This document shows positions 24,713 to 33,468 of a DNA stretch of 64,000 bases, one piece after another. Made by a program: the position numbers and the translations under genes. The stretch's first letter is position 1. Every line of letters starts with the position of its first letter. A model generated the notes under the pieces. It saw only the letters and a list, made by a program, of their open reading frames with translations, had not been told where the DNA came from and ran no database searches. Source of the stretch: Pseudopedobacter beijingensis (GTDB lineage Bacteria > Bacteroidota > Bacteroidia > Sphingobacteriales > Sphingobacteriaceae); the NCBI RefSeq assembly GCF_042678145.1, contig NZ_JBHUDG010000012.1:185881-249880 (forward strand), written 5' to 3'.

Positions 24713-26125
24713 ATGAGAAAATATAAGATTAACGTTCTGCATACTAAATTATTGGCAGACACAACCACACCGGTAAGTATTTATTTGAGGTTAAGAGATG
24801 TTTTTGCCAATACTGTTTTGATGGAGGGATCTGATTATCACAGTAGAGAAAACAGTATGAGTTATGTTTGCTGCGAACCTATTGCAGGTATCAAGTTGGA
24901 AGATGGGCATTTGATTAAAAGCTACCCGGATGGGATTAAACAGCGTCAGGAAAAAGGGAGTTTTAACCTCATTGATGAAATCAGTGAGTTTAAAAAAATG
25001 TTCGAAAGTAATGCAGATCCTAAACATAAATTTGTGACCGATGGGTTGTTTGGGTATTTTACACACGAAGCAGTAGAACATTTTGAAGATATCAAACTGA
25101 AAACAGATGATCAGGATGAGCGTAGAATTCCTACTATGCAATATCATGTTTACAGGTATATTATTGCGATAGACCATTTCAAAAACGAAATGTATATTGT
25201 GAAGAACGAGAGCGAGTTTGATAAGGAAAGCAATAACCTGGATAAGATACAGTACCTTATTCAGAACAAGAATTTTCCTGAATACAGCTTTAAAATACAG
25301 GGAGAAGAAACTTCTAATCTGAGCGACGATGAGTTTAAGGCGCTTGTGGTAAAGATGAAAGAACATATTTACAGAGGTGACGTTTTCCAGATAGTGCCAT
25401 CTCGCGCATTTGCCACACAGTTTTCAGGAGACGAGTTTAATGTTTACCGGGCATTGCGCTCTATAAATCCGTCGCCTTACCTGTTCTATTTTGATTATGG
25501 AAGTTTTAAGATTTTTGGATCTTCGCCGGAAGCACAGCTTACCATAAAAAATAATGTAGCCAGTATATTTCCTATAGCCGGAACATTTAAACGTTCTGGA
25601 AATGATTTAGAGGATAAACTGATTGCAGAGAAACTGGAAAACGACCCGAAGGAATCTGCCGAACATGTGATGCTGGTAGACTTGGCCAGAAATGATTTAA
25701 GCAGACATTGTGAAAACGTAGAAGTAAAAGCCTATAAAGAAGTGCAGTTTTACTCGCATCTGATTCACCTGGTTTCTAAGGTAAGTGGTAATTTAAAAGA
25801 AGGAATTAATTCGTTTAAAGTTGTGGCGGATACTTTTCCGGCGGGGACACTGAGTGGTGCGCCTAAATATAGGGCTATGGAAATTATAGACGAAAACGAA
25901 AATATTAAACGTAGCTTTTATAGTGGCGCTATTGGTTTTCTGGGATTCAATGGCGATTTTAACCACGCTATCATGATCAGGTCGTTTTTAAGTAAAAAGA
26001 GTGTATTGCATTATCAGGCGGGGGCAGGAATAGTAGCTGATTCTGACCCTGAGAGCGAGCTGAACGAAGTCAATAATAAAATTGCTGCATTAAGAAATGC
26101 ATTAATTATGGCCGAAAAAATCTGA
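24713..26125 (+). CDS. trpE: Anthranilate synthase component I
   Basis: The 470-residue protein has the chorismate-binding fold with P-S-R-A-F near the middle, F-G-S-S-P-E-A-Q-L, F-P-I-A-G-T-F-K-R, L-V-D-L-A-R-N-D-L-S-R and Q-A-G-A-G-I-V-A-D-S. With TrpG it makes anthranilate from chorismate and glutamine. In the N-terminal feedback motif (L-L-E-S in E. coli, Ser40 contacting tryptophan) this protein reads L-M-E-G-S-D, with Gly39 at the Ser position by eye alignment. The stop overlaps the next ATG by one base. Confidence 0.96.
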   Translation: MRKYKINVLHTKLLADTTTPVSIYLRLRDVFANTVLMEGSDYHSRENSMSYVCCEPIAGIKLEDGHLIKSYPDGIKQRQEKGSFNLIDEISEFKKMFESNADPKHKFVTDGLFGYFTHEAVEHFEDIKLKTDDQDERRIPTMQYHVYRYIIAIDHFKNEMYIVKNESEFDKESNNLDKIQYLIQNKNFPEYSFKIQGEETSNLSDDEFKALVVKMKEHIYRGDVFQIVPSRAFATQFSGDEFNVYRALRSINPSPYLFYFDYGSFKIFGSSPEAQLTIKNNVASIFPIAGTFKRSGNDLEDKLIAEKLENDPKESAEHVMLVDLARNDLSRHCENVEVKAYKEVQFYSHLIHLVSKVSGNLKEGINSFKVVADTFPAGTLSGAPKYRAMEIIDENENIKRSFYSGAIGFLGFNGDFNHAIMIRSFLSKKSVLHYQAGAGIVADSDPESELNEVNNKIAALRNALIMAEKI

Positions 26126-26418
26126 TGAATCCACAAGATTGTAATACTTTGGCAGAAATTAGGGGCAATATTGACCAAATAGACCGGGAAATTATTGGGA
26201 TGCTGGCCAAAAGGTATGGGTTTGTTCAAAAAGCGGCCGAATTTAAAAAGGATGAGGCTGGCGTGAAAGCGGCTGACAGGGTAAAGGACATGTTGAAGAC
26301 CAGAAGAATATGGGCCGAAGAAGAGAATATAAGTCCGGATCTGATAGAAAAGATATATGCTAATCTGGTAAGTTGCTTTATACAAGAAGAGTTAAATAAC
26401 TGGAAAACTAAACAATGA
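26125..26418 (+). CDS. AroQ-type chorismate mutase / isochorismate pyruvate lyase-like protein
   Basis: The 97-residue helical protein resembles PchB (isochorismate-pyruvate lyase) along its length: C-x-x-L-A-E-I-R near the start, K-R-Y-G-F-V-Q-K-A-A-E-F-K, D-R-V and W-A-E-E. Arg in I-R, Arg in K-R-Y and Lys in E-F-K correspond to active-site Arg14, Arg31 and Lys42 of PchB. The Gln at PchB position 90 appears to be Glu. It may rearrange chorismate to prephenate, or act on isochorismate; sequence alone does not decide. It overlaps trpE by one base and trpG by four. Confidence 0.82.
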   Translation: MNPQDCNTLAEIRGNIDQIDREIIGMLAKRYGFVQKAAEFKKDEAGVKAADRVKDMLKTRRIWAEEENISPDLIEKIYANLVSCFIQEELNNWKTKQ

Positions 26419-26987
26419 AAAAAAATATATTGGTAATCGATAATTACGATTCATTTACCTATAATCTGGTGCACCTCCTTAACGAATTGGGAGAGGAGCC
26501 GGTTGTTTTAAGAAATGACAAGTTTACATTGGAAGATGTAGCGCAATACGATAAAATATTGCTGTCTCCCGGTCCTGGTATCCCTTCAGAAGCGGGCTTA
26601 CTCCTGGATGTTATCAGACAATATGCATCAACAAAAAGTATCTTGGGGGTTTGTCTGGGGCAACAGGCTATTGCCGAAGTTTTTGGCGGTAAACTATATA
26701 ACCTGGAAAAACCAGTGCATGGTACTGCTACGGCAATAACGGTTTTAGGAGATAGTGATATTACCTTTAATGGTTTGCCTAAAAGCTTTGAAGTAGGGCG
26801 TTACCATTCCTGGGCGGTAGATAAAGCGGGTTTACCGGAAGAGCTTGAAGTTACAGCTGTAGATGAAAAAGGCGTAATTATGGCCATCAGGCATAAACAG
26901 TTTGATGTAAGAGGGGTGCAGTTTCATCCGGAATCTGTATTAACCCAACATGGGAAAGAAATGGTTGCAAATTGGTTAAAAGCATAA
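26415..26987 (+). CDS. trpG: Anthranilate synthase component II (glutamine amidotransferase)
   Basis: The 190-residue class I glutamine amidotransferase has N-Y-D-S-F-T-Y-N-L, the oxyanion strand L-S-P-G-P-G-I-P, the catalytic Cys in G-V-C-L-G-Q-Q-A-I, and the His-Glu pair in Q-F-H-P-E-S-V-L-T. It supplies ammonia to TrpE. It overlaps the chorismate mutase gene by ATGA, so the two are translationally linked. The same subunit can also serve 4-amino-4-deoxychorismate synthase in some bacteria. Confidence 0.95.
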   Translation: MKKNILVIDNYDSFTYNLVHLLNELGEEPVVLRNDKFTLEDVAQYDKILLSPGPGIPSEAGLLLDVIRQYASTKSILGVCLGQQAIAEVFGGKLYNLEKPVHGTATAITVLGDSDITFNGLPKSFEVGRYHSWAVDKAGLPEELEVTAVDEKGVIMAIRHKQFDVRGVQFHPESVLTQHGKEMVANWLKA

Positions 26988-26990
26988 CAA

Positions 26991-27773
26991 ATGAATATTT
27001 TAGATACAATTGTTGCCCGAAAGAAAGAGGAAGTAGCAGAAGCAAAGAAACTAAAAAGTATTGCTGATTTAGAGCAAAGTGTTGCATTTGGAAGACAAAC
27101 CTATAGTTTGAGGGACTTTTTGGTTGATCCAACAAAAACAGGAATTATAGCGGAGTTTAAAAGAAAATCGCCATCAAAAGGGATTATCAATGATAAAGTT
27201 TCTGTAGAAGAAGTTACTACTGGTTATGCTGCGGCCGGTGCTTCGGCATTATCAGTACTTACCGATAAGGATTTCTTTATGGGGCATGAAGACGATCTGA
27301 TTGCTGCCAGAAAAGTAAACCAGATTCCTGTTTTGCGTAAAGATTTTATGGTAGACGAATACCAGATTATAGAAGCAAAATCAATTGGCGCAGATATTAT
27401 TTTGCTTATAGCTGCCTGTTTAACCCAACAGGAAATTAAAGACTTTGCAAAACTGGCAAAGAGTATGGGCTTGAGTACACTTTTAGAGGTTCATGGACAG
27501 GAAGAACTGGATTATTCTATTAACGAATATATAGATGTGGTGGGGGTTAACAATAGAAACCTGAAAGATTTTACTGTTTCTATAGATACTTCGTTAAAAT
27601 TGGCAGAAACCATTCCTGCAGAATTTTTAAAGATATCAGAAAGTGCTATCAGTAATCCGGAAACTATTAAGGTTTTGAAAAAGGCTGGTTTTAACGGTTT
27701 TCTGATAGGAGAGAACTTTATGAAGACCGAAAATCCGGGAAAAGCTATGGCTGAGTTTATTAGTCAGTTATAA
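26991..27773 (+). CDS. trpC: Indole-3-glycerol phosphate synthase
   Basis: A 260-residue TIM barrel with the IGPS motifs F-K-R-K-S-P-S-K-G (catalytic Lys near the start), V-L-R-K-D-F-M-V-D-E-Y-Q-I, V-G-V-N-N-R-N-L and S-E-S-A-I-S-N-P-E. It forms indole-3-glycerol phosphate from CdRP. It starts three bases after the trpG stop. The neighbouring pathway genes trpD, trpF, trpB and trpA are not in this operon. Confidence 0.95.
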   Translation: MNILDTIVARKKEEVAEAKKLKSIADLEQSVAFGRQTYSLRDFLVDPTKTGIIAEFKRKSPSKGIINDKVSVEEVTTGYAAAGASALSVLTDKDFFMGHEDDLIAARKVNQIPVLRKDFMVDEYQIIEAKSIGADIILLIAACLTQQEIKDFAKLAKSMGLSTLLEVHGQEELDYSINEYIDVVGVNNRNLKDFTVSIDTSLKLAETIPAEFLKISESAISNPETIKVLKKAGFNGFLIGENFMKTENPGKAMAEFISQL

Positions 27774-27779
27774 AAACAG

Positions 27780-28466
27780 ATGAGCTATCAACTGAGTGGA
27801 GTAGTGCCATGGGGAAGAACATTTGAAGAATACAGGCAAATGTTCCTTCTCTCAGAAAAAGATCTTAACAAGCAAATAGTCAGTTTTGGTGATGGTCCTG
27901 CAAGTTTTAATGCGCAGCTTACAAAACAAGGGAAGAAAGTAATATCTCTGGATCCTATTTATCAGTTTACCAGAGATGAGATAGAAAAAAGAATAGAGGA
28001 AACCAGTACAGAGATTGTGGAGCAGATGCGTTTAAATGCATCCAATTTCAATTGGCAATCTATTAAAAATATAGAAGAGCTGAAACAACTGCGTTTAGGA
28101 GCTATGTCAATATTTCTTCAGGACTTTGAGCAAGGAAAAACCGAAAAACGTTACATCAATCATGGTTTACCCACAGTAACAGCTTTTGAAAATCAATTTT
28201 TTGATTTAGGATTGAGTTCTCATTTTCTGTTACTGTACGATCATTTAGGACTTGATTTCCATATTAGTGCTATTGTAGAAATGTTGCGTATTAGCAAAGA
28301 GGTTCGGATATTTCCTATTCTTAATTTGAATGCCCAAAAAACACCATTACTTCAGGACTTGTTTCTTTTCTTTGAAGAGAAATTTGATATGGAAATCCGA
28401 AAAACGGATTACGAATTTCAAAAAAATGGCAATGAGATGTTGATAATCAAAGCAAAAACCGTATAA
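27780..28466 (+). CDS. Methyltransferase-like protein of unknown function
   Basis: The 228-residue protein begins L-S-G-V-V-P-W-G-R and carries S-F-G-D-G-P-A-S-F-N near residue 37 followed by K-V-I-S-L-D-P, which resemble the SAM-binding motif I and acidic loop of class I methyltransferases. The C-terminal half has an R-I-F-P-I-L-N-L strand seen in related proteins. The substrate is unknown. It is six bases after trpC and is probably cotranscribed, so it would share tryptophan control. Confidence 0.65.
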   Translation: MSYQLSGVVPWGRTFEEYRQMFLLSEKDLNKQIVSFGDGPASFNAQLTKQGKKVISLDPIYQFTRDEIEKRIEETSTEIVEQMRLNASNFNWQSIKNIEELKQLRLGAMSIFLQDFEQGKTEKRYINHGLPTVTAFENQFFDLGLSSHFLLLYDHLGLDFHISAIVEMLRISKEVRIFPILNLNAQKTPLLQDLFLFFEEKFDMEIRKTDYEFQKNGNEMLIIKAKTV

Positions 28467-28591
28467 GATTTGTTTCTTTGTGAACGTATTTAGGGTAAGT
28501 AATAATAAAAATATAATTAGATAAGGTTTGCATCAGCAAAGAGTTGGTCGGTTAATTGTGTTTTTTTATTTTTAAACTTCATATATAATCC

Positions 28592-29335
28592 ATGAAAGAG
28601 CAAAACATCCTAAGCATAGATATTGGCGGATCGAGTATAAAGACTACCGTTTTGAATGAAAAAGGAGAAATGTTGTCCGAATACCGGAAGGCACCTACTC
28701 CTAAAAAAGTTCAACCAGAAGAAGTACTCGCCATTATTAAGCAGTTAACAGCAGGTTTTCCCGAATACGATAAAATTTCTATTGGTTTCCCCGGATACAC
28801 AAAAGATGGAATTATATATACCGCTCCTAATTTGGGAACAAAAGTATGGGCAGGATGTGCGTTTGCCAAAATGGTTGCTAATGCATTAAAGAAACCGGTT
28901 CGGTTATTAAACGATGCCGATTTGCAAGGTTTTGGCTTTATAAGTGGCAATGGTTTGGAGTTAACCTTAACTTTAGGAACAGGTTTAGGCACAGCCCTGT
29001 TTATGGATGGAATACTTTTACCACATTTAGAATTGAGTCATTTTTATGCCCGTACCGATAAAGATTTTGATGCCTTTATAGGGGATGCAGCGCTTGAAAA
29101 AGATGGCGATGAGAAGTGGAATAAGAAATTAAAGGAAGTAATTACGCTGTTTAAGCTAGTAGTTAATTACAATAAACTTTATCTTAGCGGCGGAAATTCG
29201 AAACGAGTAGACTTTAAGCTTGATAAGGATGCCCAAATTTGCGGAAATAGAGAGGGAATAAAGGGTGGTGCATTTTTATGGCAGAGACCCGATAGTTTCT
29301 CGCTAAAGACAGTAAAACCAGACAACAACATATAA
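28592..29335 (+). CDS. ROK-family kinase, polyphosphate glucokinase-like
   Basis: The 247-residue protein has the ROK/actin-fold phosphate-binding start S-I-D-I-G-G-S-S-I-K-T, an N-D-A-D-L-Q-G-F catalytic-Asp segment and L-G-T-G-L-G-T-A-L. It lacks the Cys-rich zinc motif of many ROK regulators, and its compact size matches polyphosphate glucokinases. Its location directly before zwf and pgl supports glucose phosphorylation; the phosphoryl donor is not shown. Confidence 0.82.
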   Translation: MKEQNILSIDIGGSSIKTTVLNEKGEMLSEYRKAPTPKKVQPEEVLAIIKQLTAGFPEYDKISIGFPGYTKDGIIYTAPNLGTKVWAGCAFAKMVANALKKPVRLLNDADLQGFGFISGNGLELTLTLGTGLGTALFMDGILLPHLELSHFYARTDKDFDAFIGDAALEKDGDEKWNKKLKEVITLFKLVVNYNKLYLSGGNSKRVDFKLDKDAQICGNREGIKGGAFLWQRPDSFSLKTVKPDNNI

Positions 29336-29368
29336 AAAGTAGTTCACAAATAAAACTGTGAGATTCAA

Positions 29369-30898
29369 ATGAAAAAAAAAGCCCACGAGCAAAAACCAAC
29401 GATTTTCACCATTTTCGGTGGAACTGGTGACCTAGCTGCAAGAAAACTGATTCCTGCATTGTATAATCTATATTTAGATAATTACATGCCTGCAGAGTTT
29501 ACAATTGTTGGTTTAGGAAGAACAGATTACAATGATGAGAGCTATAGAGCGGTACTTTTGGATGGATTAAACAAATACTCCAGAAGTGGTGTGGCTGACC
29601 CTGCAAAATGGGTAGAGTTTTCGTCAAATATTCTTTACTTACAATCAGATGCCAGTAAAGAAAAGACCTATAAAGATTTAGAAAAAATCATCGAAGAAAA
29701 GGATGCACAATGGTCAGAGCCGGCGACAGTAATTCATTACCTGTCTGTTGCTCCTCAGTTTTTCCCTGTCATCTCAGAAAATCTTTCTAAGATAAAGATG
29801 GCTGGCGGAAAAGAAAAGTGCAGGATAGTTATAGAGAAACCTTTTGGTCGCGATCTGGAAACAGCAAAAGAACTTAATACTTTGCTGCAATCGTTATTTG
29901 ACGAGAGCCAGATTTACCGTATAGACCATTATTTGGGGAAAGAGACAGTACAAAACATGATGGCGTTCAGATTTGCGAATGCATTATTTGAGCCTATCTG
30001 GAACCGTAACTTTATAGATCACGTACAAATTTCTGTAACAGAAGATATTGGAATAGAAGACCGTGGAGGTTATTACGATGGTTCGGGCGCTTTGAGAGAC
30101 ATGGTGCAAAATCATATTTTGCAGGTATTGTGTCTGGTAGCCATGGAACCACCAGTAAGCTTTAACGCAGACGAAGTTCGTAACAGACGTGTGGACGTTC
30201 TGAAAGCTGCCAGAAGATTTGGCCCCGAAGAAGTAAAAAACAATGCTGTAAGAGGTCAGTATGCCGGAGGCTGGGTTGCAGGTAAAGAAGTTAACGGTTA
30301 TAGAGAAGAAAAAGGAGTAGATCCTAATTCAAATACCGAAACATTCTGTGCTTTCAAATTCTTTATAGATAACTGGAGATGGCAAAATGTACCTTTCTAT
30401 GTAAGAACGGGCAAACGTATGCACCAGAAATCTTCAGTAATCAGCATCCAGTTTAAAGATGTTCCACATCCTATTTTTCCGGCACAGGCATCAGAAAACT
30501 GGCAGCAAAACAGATTGATAATCAGTTTGCAACCGGAAATGAGTATCCGTTTGCAGGTTCAGGCTAAACGTCCGGGGTTAGATATGGTACTTAATCCGGT
30601 AGATATGATGTTTGATTACGATGGCGTTTATCCAAAAGAATCACCAGAAGCATACGAAACCTTGTTGTTAGATGCTATGGAAGGAGATCAGACATTGTTT
30701 ATGCGTGGCGACCAGGTAGAAGCAGCATGGGAATTATTAATGCCGGTAATAGAAAATTGGGAATCGAGAAAAAGTTTGAATTTCCCTAACTATGCAACAG
30801 ATAGCTGGGGGCCAGAAATAGCAGAAGCGTTAATTGCTAAAGATGGTTTTCATTGGTTTACCATGCCTCTGAAATCAAAAAAAGATAAGAAAAAGTAG
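29369..30898 (+). CDS. zwf: Glucose-6-phosphate 1-dehydrogenase
   Basis: The 509-residue protein has the NADP-binding F-G-G-T-G-D-L-A-A-R-K-L at its N-terminus and the substrate/catalytic segment R-I-D-H-Y-L-G-K-E-T-V-Q-N. It oxidises glucose 6-phosphate to 6-phosphogluconolactone. It follows the ROK kinase after 33 bp and precedes pgl after 150 bp that contain a hairpin. Confidence 0.97.
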   Translation: MKKKAHEQKPTIFTIFGGTGDLAARKLIPALYNLYLDNYMPAEFTIVGLGRTDYNDESYRAVLLDGLNKYSRSGVADPAKWVEFSSNILYLQSDASKEKTYKDLEKIIEEKDAQWSEPATVIHYLSVAPQFFPVISENLSKIKMAGGKEKCRIVIEKPFGRDLETAKELNTLLQSLFDESQIYRIDHYLGKETVQNMMAFRFANALFEPIWNRNFIDHVQISVTEDIGIEDRGGYYDGSGALRDMVQNHILQVLCLVAMEPPVSFNADEVRNRRVDVLKAARRFGPEEVKNNAVRGQYAGGWVAGKEVNGYREEKGVDPNSNTETFCAFKFFIDNWRWQNVPFYVRTGKRMHQKSSVISIQFKDVPHPIFPAQASENWQQNRLIISLQPEMSIRLQVQAKRPGLDMVLNPVDMMFDYDGVYPKESPEAYETLLLDAMEGDQTLFMRGDQVEAAWELLMPVIENWESRKSLNFPNYATDSWGPEIAEALIAKDGFHWFTMPLKSKKDKKK

Positions 30899-30930
30899 AT
30901 TTAGTTATCTATAAAGCTTAATATTAAAAT

Positions 30931-30996
30931 CGCCGTCATTTTAATCTGGAACTTGTTAAAGCAGGCCAGGTTGAAATGGCGGAATTTTTTAAACAC
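30931..30996 (+). terminator. Hairpin between zwf and pgl
   Basis: CGCCGTCATTTT pairs with AAATGGCGG (one G-U pair) with an inner CTGG/CCAG pairing, followed by six T. It may be a partial terminator that lowers pgl expression or the end of the zwf transcript. Confidence 0.55.
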
Positions 30997-31048
30997 GACT
31001 TTAGGTAAAGGGATGTTCCGGAAGCTCAAAAGTCAGTAAAATAAAGAG

Positions 31049-31765
31049 ATGAAACTAAATATTTATAAAGATTCGGATGCGGCGATACAGTCTATCGCTA
31101 CATACCTCGTTGACCTTGCTAAAAAGTCGATTGCAGAAAAAGGTAGGTTTGATATTTCTCTGTCAGGAGGAAGTTCGCCCAAGAAACTTTATGAGCTTTT
31201 GGCAAAGAACTTTGCCAGTGATATTGATTGGACAAAAGTGTTCTTTTTCTTTGGTGATGAAAGGTATGTGGCTCACGATCATCCGGATAGTAATTACCTG
31301 ATGGCTACAACAGCTATGGCTCCTCTAAATTTAGGAGAAGCACAGATTTTTAAAGTAGATACCAGTTTAGATCCAGAAAGTGCTGCGCTAGATTACGAAA
31401 AATGTATTAAAAAGCATTTTGGAGAAAACGTAGCCTTTGATCTGATTCTTTTAGGCTTGGGAGACGATGCACATACTGCTTCATTGTTCCCGGGTACAGA
31501 TATCTTGTTTAACGATGAAAATCTGGTAAAAGACGTTTATTTAAAAGATAAAGAAGTTTATAGAATAAGCATGACTGCTCCTTTGATTAATCAAGCGAAA
31601 AATGTAGCTTTTTTAACTTTTGGAGAAGGAAAAGCGAATGCTTTACAAGCTATTTTAGAAGCGGAAAAAGATATTACTAAATATCCTGCTCAACTGATAA
31701 AGCCTTTGAACGGAGAAGTTCAGTGGTTTATTGATGAGGCGGCAGCTTCTAAACTTTCTAATTAG
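31049..31765 (+). CDS. pgl: 6-phosphogluconolactonase
   Basis: The 238-residue product matches the SOL/DevB family: D-I-S-L-S-G-G-S-S-P-K-K-L-Y near residue 37, F-F-F-G-D-E-R-Y-V, and L-G-L-G-D-D-A-H-T-A-S-L-F-P-G. It hydrolyses 6-phosphogluconolactone, the zwf product. Order kinase-zwf-pgl makes a functional unit; gnd is not in the window. Confidence 0.95.
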   Translation: MKLNIYKDSDAAIQSIATYLVDLAKKSIAEKGRFDISLSGGSSPKKLYELLAKNFASDIDWTKVFFFFGDERYVAHDHPDSNYLMATTAMAPLNLGEAQIFKVDTSLDPESAALDYEKCIKKHFGENVAFDLILLGLGDDAHTASLFPGTDILFNDENLVKDVYLKDKEVYRISMTAPLINQAKNVAFLTFGEGKANALQAILEAEKDITKYPAQLIKPLNGEVQWFIDEAAASKLSN

Positions 31766-31777
31766 AAGTTTTTAGGA

Positions 31778-31824
31778 AAGACATCTCTTGTATCTGTGTA
31801 AAGATGCGGGAGATGTCTTTTGTT
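31778..31824 (+). terminator. Terminator of pgl
   Basis: AAAGACATCTC pairs with GAGATGTCTTT across a 20-base loop and is followed by T-rich sequence, 15 bp after the pgl stop codon. Confidence 0.75.
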
Positions 31825-31835
31825 TTTTAAAAGAT

Positions 31836-31970
31836 TTGCTGCAGAAACAAGTAGATTTATGGGATAAGTTAGCCCTCGAGGTTAAGGATGAAGCTGAAAT
31901 ATCGCTGAAAGAGTTATAGCAGGGTATAGGGATCTCTCATTCAGGTGTAATGCAAAAATATGATAAATGA
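31836..31970 (+). pseudogene. Remnant of a RelB/ParD-like antitoxin
   Basis: The frame reads LLQKQVDLWDKLALEVKDEA, then E-I-S-L-K-E-L, an in-frame TAG at 31917, and Q-G-I-G-I-S-H-S-G-V-M-Q-K-Y-D-K before the final stop. This follows the usual C-terminal pattern of small addiction-module antitoxins (L-W-D-x-L...I-x-x-G-x-x-x-S-H-x-x-V-M-x-K-Y). It has no clear start and an internal stop, so it is dead. A toxin-like fragment follows. Confidence 0.6.
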
Positions 31971-32017
31971 TTTTCGGAATAATCTGTTCGCCAATGGCAG
32001 AATAGAAACGTTCGGAT

Positions 32018-32110
32018 ATGGTTAATTATTTGTTGGCTCGTTGGACTGAAAAAGAAATTCTTTTGATTGATTTCGTGAAAATATACTTCTTCGCCCTATA
32101 TTTACTTTAA
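32018..32110 (+). pseudogene. Remnant of a RelE/ParE-like toxin N-terminus
   Basis: A 30-codon frame starts M-V-N-Y-L-L-A-R-W-T-E-K-E-I and then loses similarity. The W-T-E-K start is typical of ParE toxins and parallels W-T-E-N in the intact toxin at 56321. Its place directly after the antitoxin remnant supports a decayed pair. Alternatively it is a chance frame in the murF upstream region. Confidence 0.4.
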
Positions 32111-32114
32111 AAAA

Positions 32115-33419
32115 TTGTATCACGTGAGTATAGCAGAACTCTATAATATCTTTAAAGAATACCCTTTAGTATCTACCGATACCCGGAAAATAAGTCAGGA
32201 TTGTTTGTTTTTTGCCCTAAAGGGAGAAAACTTTGATGCCAATACCTTTGCGGGGGAAGCCATAAAACAAGGTGCTGCCTATGCTGTTGTAGATTGTCTG
32301 GATTTGCCTAAAAATCCACAATTTATATTTGTGGATAATGTTTTAAAGACTTTACAGGATTTAGCTCATTATCACCGTAAACAACTTGGATTACCTGTTG
32401 TGGGGTTAACCGGAACAAATGGGAAAACAACCACTAAAGAGCTGATTAATGCAGTGCTAAGCCAAAAGTTTAAAACCTCTGCTACATTGGGTAATCTGAA
32501 TAATCATATTGGGGTACCGTTAACGCTTTTGGCTATTACACCAGAAACAGAAGTGGCTATTGTAGAAATGGGCGCCAATCATCAAAAAGAAATTGAGTTT
32601 TTGTGCGCTATTGCCGAACCTGATTTTGGATTGATTACCAATGTAGGGAAAGCACATTTAGAGGGATTTGGCGGTTTTGAAGGAGTTAAAAAAGGGAAAG
32701 GCGAACTTTATGATTTTCTGTCAAAGAGTAATGAGACTGTTTTTGTCAATCATGATAACAACTATCTTCTGGAGATGTCTAACGATAAGGTTTTTAAAGA
32801 GGTGGTTTATTATGGAACGTCTTCTTTGTGTTATGTGTCGGGAGAACTACTGGCTAACGATCCGTATCTGAAGATAGCATGGAGACAGGGGGGGCATCAA
32901 GAAACTGTACAGTCTCAACTGACTGGTATTTATAACTTTGAGAATATTTTAGCTGCAATTGCAATAGGCAAGAAGCTAGGTTTAACCAACGAAGAGGTAA
33001 ATAAAGGAATAGAAATATACCAACCCACTAATAACCGTTCGCAAATTATAAAAACAGCAAAAAACACGGTTATTGGCGATTTCTATAATGCCAATCCAAG
33101 CAGCATGGCTGTGGCTATAGAAAATATAGCTAAACTGGATGCCGGGAAAAAAATCCTGATTTTGGGAGATATGTTTGAGTTGGGAGATGAGTCTCAAGCA
33201 GAGCATCAAACCATAGTTAAACAGGTAGGGAAACACTCTTTTGATGAAGTGATTTTTATAGGGAAAGAATTTAGCAAACAGCAGCAAGCCCCATTCTCTT
33301 TTTATACAGATGTAGAAGTATTGAAAAAGCATCTGGAGAATAATCCTATAGAAGGAGCCCTGATTTTATTAAAAGGTTCCAGAGGGATGAAATTGGAGCA
33401 GCTGATGGAACAGCTTTAA
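32115..33419 (+). CDS. murF: UDP-N-acetylmuramoyl-tripeptide--D-alanyl-D-alanine ligase
   Basis: The 434-residue Mur ligase has the N-terminal S-T-D-T-R substrate loop, the ATP loop G-L-T-G-T-N-G-K-T-T-T-K, E-M-G-A-N-H-Q-K-E-I and D-F-Y-N-A-N-P-S-S-M. It adds D-Ala-D-Ala to the UDP-muramyl tripeptide in the cytoplasm. The start is a TTG at 32115 or a GTG at 32124; no ATG is near and no ribosome site decides. The ComM gene follows on the same strand. Confidence 0.94.
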   Translation: MYHVSIAELYNIFKEYPLVSTDTRKISQDCLFFALKGENFDANTFAGEAIKQGAAYAVVDCLDLPKNPQFIFVDNVLKTLQDLAHYHRKQLGLPVVGLTGTNGKTTTKELINAVLSQKFKTSATLGNLNNHIGVPLTLLAITPETEVAIVEMGANHQKEIEFLCAIAEPDFGLITNVGKAHLEGFGGFEGVKKGKGELYDFLSKSNETVFVNHDNNYLLEMSNDKVFKEVVYYGTSSLCYVSGELLANDPYLKIAWRQGGHQETVQSQLTGIYNFENILAAIAIGKKLGLTNEEVNKGIEIYQPTNNRSQIIKTAKNTVIGDFYNANPSSMAVAIENIAKLDAGKKILILGDMFELGDESQAEHQTIVKQVGKHSFDEVIFIGKEFSKQQQAPFSFYTDVEVLKKHLENNPIEGALILLKGSRGMKLEQLMEQL

Positions 33420-33468
33420 TGGTTTATTGTTTTTAAAGGAAAATTTAGTAACTTCCTTTAAAAAACCA

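Noticed and set aside
24791..25366. 191-codon minus-strand frame opposite trpE
   Set aside because: Shadow of a well-supported gene; Phe/Ile-rich and without motif or start signal.
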